From assembly GCA_938038825.1 (NCBI GenBank), contig CALHST010000113.1:1-10209 (forward strand): a DNA stretch of 10,209 nucleotides. The letters are read 5' to 3'. Shown piece after piece: positions 6,919 through 10,209 of the stretch (position 1 is its first letter; every line of letters begins with the position of its first letter). Both the position numbers and the translations under genes were made by a program. The stretch comes from an uncultured Paracoccaceae bacterium (GTDB lineage Bacteria > Pseudomonadota > Alphaproteobacteria > Rhodobacterales > Rhodobacteraceae). Under the pieces are notes generated by a model, which saw only the letters and a list, made by a program, of their open reading frames with translations, had not been told where the DNA came from and did not search any database.

Positions 6919-6944
6919 GAGGTGGCGGCACGGGTCGCCACCTC
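6919..6944 (+). promoter_or_regulatory. Intercistronic hairpin between RTX gene and ABC exporter
   Basis: GAGGTGGCG (6919-6927) and CGCCACCTC (6936-6944) form a perfect GC-rich 9-bp stem with an 8-nt loop, 12 nt after the RTX stop and 25 nt before the exporter ATG. No T run follows, so it is either a leaky terminator/attenuator or a 3'-end stabiliser that raises RTX mRNA over exporter mRNA. This is inference from position and structure. Confidence 0.55.
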
Positions 6945-6969
6945 TTCACCCTGAAAAGAGATCACCCAA

Positions 6970-8721
6970 ATGTTTCAGAAAAAATCAACCGTCAAATCTG
7001 CCTGGGGCAAGCTGCGTGGCGGCTTTGTCGCCATCGGCTTTTTCAGCATGATCTTAAATCTGCTGATGCTGGCCGGCCCCCTTTATATGCTACAGGTTTA
7101 TGACCGGGTTTTGACCAGTCAGAACATGGACACCCTAATCGCCCTTAGCCTACTGCTTGGCGGCGTTTTTGTTGTCACCGGATTGCTGGACTTGATCCGC
7201 ATGCGCATTCTCAGCCGCCTGGGTGCACGTTTTGAACTTCAGATCGGCGCGCCAATCTTGCAATCCGCCATACGCCGCCGCGTTGATGGCAAAGCGGGTC
7301 GCGATAATCCCGCCGCAGATGTGACTGGTCTTCGCGATTTTATCTCGGGGCCCACATTGGTTGCGTTCTTCGATGCCCCGTGGATTCCCCTGTATTTGGG
7401 TGTGCTTTACATTTTGCACCCTTATCTTGGCGCACTTGGACTTGCTGGCGCGCTTTTCTTGACACTCATGGCCCTTATCAACAACGCGCGGTCATCTGAT
7501 GTGATGCAAGATGCATCCCATGCGCGTGCAAGGTCCGACAGTTTGTTCACCGCAAGTGAACAGAACGCAGAGCTGGTCCATGCCATGGGTATGACTGGTG
7601 ATCTCTCCCGACGCTGGACAGCTCTGCAACACACCGCCCATCACCTGAAATCCAGTGCGTCTGACCGGCTTGCCAGCTTTTCGGTGATGTCAAAAACAAC
7701 CCGCATGGCGTTGCAATCCGCCATGCTGGGCCTTGGCGCTGCATTGGCGATCACCGGACAAGCCACCGCGGGTGTTATGATTGCCGCCACAATTGTGCTG
7801 GCCCGTGCCCTGTCGCCAATTGATCAACTGATTGGCCAATGGCGAACATTTCTGGCGGCACGCGGATCATATAAGGCCCTGCGTGCCTTGTCCGAAACCT
7901 ATCCCGAACCCGCCAAGCGTCTCGCACTCCCTCGGCCACAAATCTCGTTGAGCGCTGCGATTGCGCAGGCTGGTCCCCCGCTCGCGCAAAACGCAACCAT
8001 CGGCGGCATAGACTTTGCCTTGTCCGCTGGGGATGTTTTGGCGGTTATCGGCCACAGCGGATCTGGCAAATCGACCTTGGCCAAAATGCTGGCAGGCATC
8101 TGGATGCCCCAACGTGGTTCTATTCGTCTTGATGGTACACCCATGGCGAAATGGGATCCCGAAGACTTGGGTCATCTTGTTGGATACATGCCGCAGGATG
8201 TGCATTTGTTTGATGGCAGTATCCGCGACAACATCGCGCGATTTTCAACTGCGATCGACGATACCAAAGTGCTTGCGGCGGCGATTGCAGCCGATGTGCA
8301 TGGTCTGATCAGCAGCTTGCCTGACGGTTATGCCACAGAAATTGGCAACGGCTTCCACCTGTCGGGGGGGCAACGTCAGCGGATCGCTTTGGCAAGGGCG
8401 CTGTATGACGATCCGTTCATTCTGGTGCTGGACGAGCCAAACTCTGACCTTGATGCGCAAGGTGAATTGGCCCTGCGCAACGCAATCCACAGGGCAAGTG
8501 AACGGGGGGCCATCACATGTGTCATGACCCACCGCCCGAGTACCTTGGAAGCGGTTAACAAAGTTTTGACCCTGAACAAAGGCACCCAGTCGGGCTTTGG
8601 CAACAAGGAAGACATCCTGCGACCACGTCAACAGACGATGCCCGAAACCCCATCTTTGGCGACCAAGTTGGCGGACCGTCGCGCGGACCAGCCACTCGCT
8701 TTGAAAGGAACAGCACAATGA
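6970..8721 (+). CDS. Type I secretion ABC transporter, PrtD family (permease fused to ATPase)
   Basis: The 583-residue inner-membrane exporter should power secretion of the RTX protein encoded just upstream. The N-terminal half carries about six transmembrane helices (two at about 19-41 and 56-77, a pair at about 130-173, a pair at about 245-280) and has no N-terminal peptidase C39 domain, as usual for PrtD-type exporters that do not cleave their substrate. The ATPase domain is complete: Walker A G361-H-S-G-S-G-K-S368, Q-loop YMPQDVHLFDGSI, signature LSGGQRQ (464-470), Walker B ILVLDEP (484-490) and the H-loop His in VMTHR (H521). The length matches the family's usual 560-590 residues. It lies 63 nt after the RTX gene, behind a hairpin, with a modest purine-rich site (AAAAGAG) before the ATG. 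Its end overlaps the adaptor gene by 4 nt (ATGA), so those two are translationally coupled. Confidence 0.96.
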   Translation: MFQKKSTVKSAWGKLRGGFVAIGFFSMILNLLMLAGPLYMLQVYDRVLTSQNMDTLIALSLLLGGVFVVTGLLDLIRMRILSRLGARFELQIGAPILQSAIRRRVDGKAGRDNPAADVTGLRDFISGPTLVAFFDAPWIPLYLGVLYILHPYLGALGLAGALFLTLMALINNARSSDVMQDASHARARSDSLFTASEQNAELVHAMGMTGDLSRRWTALQHTAHHLKSSASDRLASFSVMSKTTRMALQSAMLGLGAALAITGQATAGVMIAATIVLARALSPIDQLIGQWRTFLAARGSYKALRALSETYPEPAKRLALPRPQISLSAAIAQAGPPLAQNATIGGIDFALSAGDVLAVIGHSGSGKSTLAKMLAGIWMPQRGSIRLDGTPMAKWDPEDLGHLVGYMPQDVHLFDGSIRDNIARFSTAIDDTKVLAAAIAADVHGLISSLPDGYATEIGNGFHLSGGQRQRIALARALYDDPFILVLDEPNSDLDAQGELALRNAIHRASERGAITCVMTHRPSTLEAVNKVLTLNKGTQSGFGNKEDILRPRQQTMPETPSLATKLADRRADQPLALKGTAQ

Positions 8722-10088
8722 CAAGCGCACTTACCCCCCTCGGCCAGACCTCGCTCATGCCGCTTGAAGATTACAATCGCGTTCAACAAAAAGCGCCGGG
8801 TTCCGGGATCTTTTGGTTCATCCTGGTCGGAGTATTGGTCATCGTTGCTTTCATTGGCGGCACGACCTATTGGGCGATCACGTCAAAGCTGGATGGTGCT
8901 GTTGTGGCCCCGGCATCTTTTGTGGTCGAAGGCAACCGCAAGACCATACAACATCTGGACGGTGGCATCGTCAGCAGCATCCTTGTGAAAAACGGCGATC
9001 TTGTTGAGGCTGGGCAAACCTTGTTGGAACTCGACAGCACCGATTTAGGCGTGGATCTGGATGTGATCGAAAGCCAGATCAGCGATCTTTCTGTGCGTCG
9101 CGCCCGGTTGGTGGCACAGTTAAAAGGCACCCAAATGTTCGAGCAGGCCGATGTGGCGAGATCGCTGCGTATGGCACTGGATCAGGCCGTCTGGTCGGAT
9201 GCATACGTGACACAAAAACTGCTCTTTGAAGCAGAGCAACGATCCCGTCAGGCTGAGGACGCCCTGTCCCGACAACGCATCGCCAACCTTGAAGATCAAG
9301 TGCAAGGGTTGCAGGCGCAACGTGCGTCAAACACACGCCAGCTTGAGATCACGCAACAAGAATTGGGCAATCTTCAAACGTTATTGGCCAAAGGTCTTGT
9401 GGCTGCGGTCCGGGTAAATGCCCGCCGGGTCGAGGTGGAACGTTTGCATGGTGTTGACGCCGCATTGCAGACCCAAGAAGCCCAAGCCCGCAACGAGATC
9501 AGCGAATTGCGATTGGCAACCCTGGGTGCCCAGACAGTGCGGGATCAGGCCGCATCCACTGAACTGGCGCAGATCGAGGCCGCGCTTGCAACACTGGAAC
9601 CGCAATATGTCGGCGCGACCGAACGCTTAAAGCGGATTGCCATTACCGCGCCCGTCAGTGGTCGCGTGGTCGAGATGACAGTTTTCACCGCTGGTGGGGT
9701 TGTGCGTCCCGGTGCACCCATTCTTGACATTGTGCCAAGTGATCAGCCGTTGGTGGTCGAAGCGCGCGTAAACACTGCCGACATCGAAAAGCTTTATGTC
9801 GGCCAGTCCTCGCGCATACGCCTGTCCGCGTTTGATCAAGGAGACGTGCCCGAAGCCGAGGGACGTATTGTCGACATTTCGGCGGATAGTCTGGAAGACG
9901 AACGCACTGGCCAATACTATTATTTGGCGCGGGTGGAACTAGACGCCGAACAGCCGCAAGAGGTCGCATCCCTTGACCTTGTCGCGGGGATGCCGGCGGA
10001 TCTTTTTGTGAATACAGGCGAGCGCACGGCACTGACATACCTGACGCAGCCGCTCAGCGAACGGTTGGCGCGCACCTTTATCGAATAA
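8718..10088 (+). CDS. HlyD/PrtE-type periplasmic adaptor of type I secretion
   Basis: The 456-residue membrane fusion protein should link the ABC exporter to a TolC-like outer-membrane channel. It has a short cytosolic N-terminus (1-30), one transmembrane helix (about 31-54), a lipoyl-like half-motif (about 61-110, including HLDGGIVSSILVKNGDLVEAGQ), a long Gln/Arg/Glu-rich coiled coil (about 112-295), the second lipoyl half (about 305-342, ITAPVSGRVV) and a beta-barrel C-terminus ending in the family-typical hydrophobic-basic tail. The ATG overlaps the exporter TGA; AAAGGAA lies 7 nt upstream. The length is usual for PrtE/HlyD proteins. No TolC gene follows inside the window: the next gene is convergent, so the outer-membrane component is presumably encoded elsewhere and perhaps shared. 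Confidence 0.95.
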   Translation: MTSALTPLGQTSLMPLEDYNRVQQKAPGSGIFWFILVGVLVIVAFIGGTTYWAITSKLDGAVVAPASFVVEGNRKTIQHLDGGIVSSILVKNGDLVEAGQTLLELDSTDLGVDLDVIESQISDLSVRRARLVAQLKGTQMFEQADVARSLRMALDQAVWSDAYVTQKLLFEAEQRSRQAEDALSRQRIANLEDQVQGLQAQRASNTRQLEITQQELGNLQTLLAKGLVAAVRVNARRVEVERLHGVDAALQTQEAQARNEISELRLATLGAQTVRDQAASTELAQIEAALATLEPQYVGATERLKRIAITAPVSGRVVEMTVFTAGGVVRPGAPILDIVPSDQPLVVEARVNTADIEKLYVGQSSRIRLSAFDQGDVPEAEGRIVDISADSLEDERTGQYYYLARVELDAEQPQEVASLDLVAGMPADLFVNTGERTALTYLTQPLSERLARTFIE

Positions 10089-10091
10089 TTG

Positions 10092-10136
10092 AACCCGTCA
10101 CGCCACAAAAGTTGGCGTGACGCCTTTGGGCGGGTT
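10092..10136. terminator. Possible bidirectional terminator/3' structure between convergent genes
   Basis: CGTCACGCCA (10096-10105) pairs perfectly with TGGCGTGACG (10113-10122) around a 7-nt loop. An outer AACCC (10092-10096) can also pair with GGGTT (10132-10136), with a small GCC/GGC hairpin between them. It begins 3 nt after the adaptor stop. No strong T run follows on either strand, so termination strength is uncertain. Much of it lies within the 3' end of the convergent gene. Confidence 0.5.
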
Positions 10137-10209
10137 GTCTTGGATATAGGCCCCGATCTTGGCCAACAATGGCTTACGCGGGCAATTCAACCGTGACGCC
10201 GCACCCAAA
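10098..10209 (-). CDS. Partial hypothetical protein, C-terminal 36 residues
   Basis: Reading in from the right edge on the minus strand, a frame stays open for 36 codons and ends with TGA at 10100-10098. The translation looks like real protein: GAASRLNCPRKPLLAKIGAY, then IQDNPPKGVTPTFVA. Codon use resembles the neighbouring genes. The start lies outside the window. I do not recognise the family. It converges on the adaptor gene with only 9 nt between the two stops, and its last codons form part of the hairpin there. Confidence is limited by length. Confidence 0.5.
   Translation of the reverse strand, partial: LGAASRLNCPRKPLLAKIGAYIQDNPPKGVTPTFVA

Noticed and set aside
1..10209. tRNA, rRNA, attachment sites or insertion sequences
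   Set aside because: No cloverleaf, rRNA-like segment, transposase motif or terminal inverted repeat pair was seen on either strand.

Overview
The window looks like chromosomal DNA from an alphaproteobacterium, most likely Rhodobacterales (Roseobacter-type). The reasons are the codon use, the moderately high GC of the coding regions, a PrtD/PrtE-type type I secretion pair beside a cysteine-free acidic RTX protein, and a periplasmic redox operon typical of marine Proteobacteria. This placement is inference; no rRNA or marker gene is present.

Left part, minus strand (about 36-3131): a compact three-gene operon for exported redox proteins. Transcription runs right to left: a tandem di-haem cytochrome c (3131-2403), a Tat-exported cupredoxin-like protein (2396-1608), and a di-haem cytochrome c peroxidase with a C-terminal LysM domain (1587-103). 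The gaps are 6 and 20 nt, each gene has a visible Shine-Dalgarno sequence, and a hairpin followed by a T run (71-36) closes the operon. The proteins could form an electron relay: soluble cytochrome, copper protein, then a peroxidase held at the cell wall. The substrate is not known from sequence.

Middle (3132-3726): a divergent intergenic region of about 600 bp. It holds a perfect 8-bp interrupted palindrome just upstream of the redox operon, a probable frameshifted gene remnant on the minus strand (3615-3375), and a hairpin in the leader of the next gene.

Right part, plus strand (3727-10088): a type I secretion cassette. A 1059-residue RTX protein (beta-solenoid repeats, RTX block, CHRD-like insert, second RTX block, secretion tail) is followed, after a strong intercistronic hairpin, by the inner-membrane ABC exporter and the HlyD-type adaptor, which overlap by 4 nt. 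No TolC-like outer-membrane protein is encoded here. Nine bases after the adaptor stop, a convergent gene ends; only its last 36 codons are inside the window.

The most unusual points are the CHRD-like region whose two halves appear in reversed order inside an RTX linker, the very regular 180-residue triplicate repeat in the same protein, and the LysM fusion on the di-haem peroxidase.
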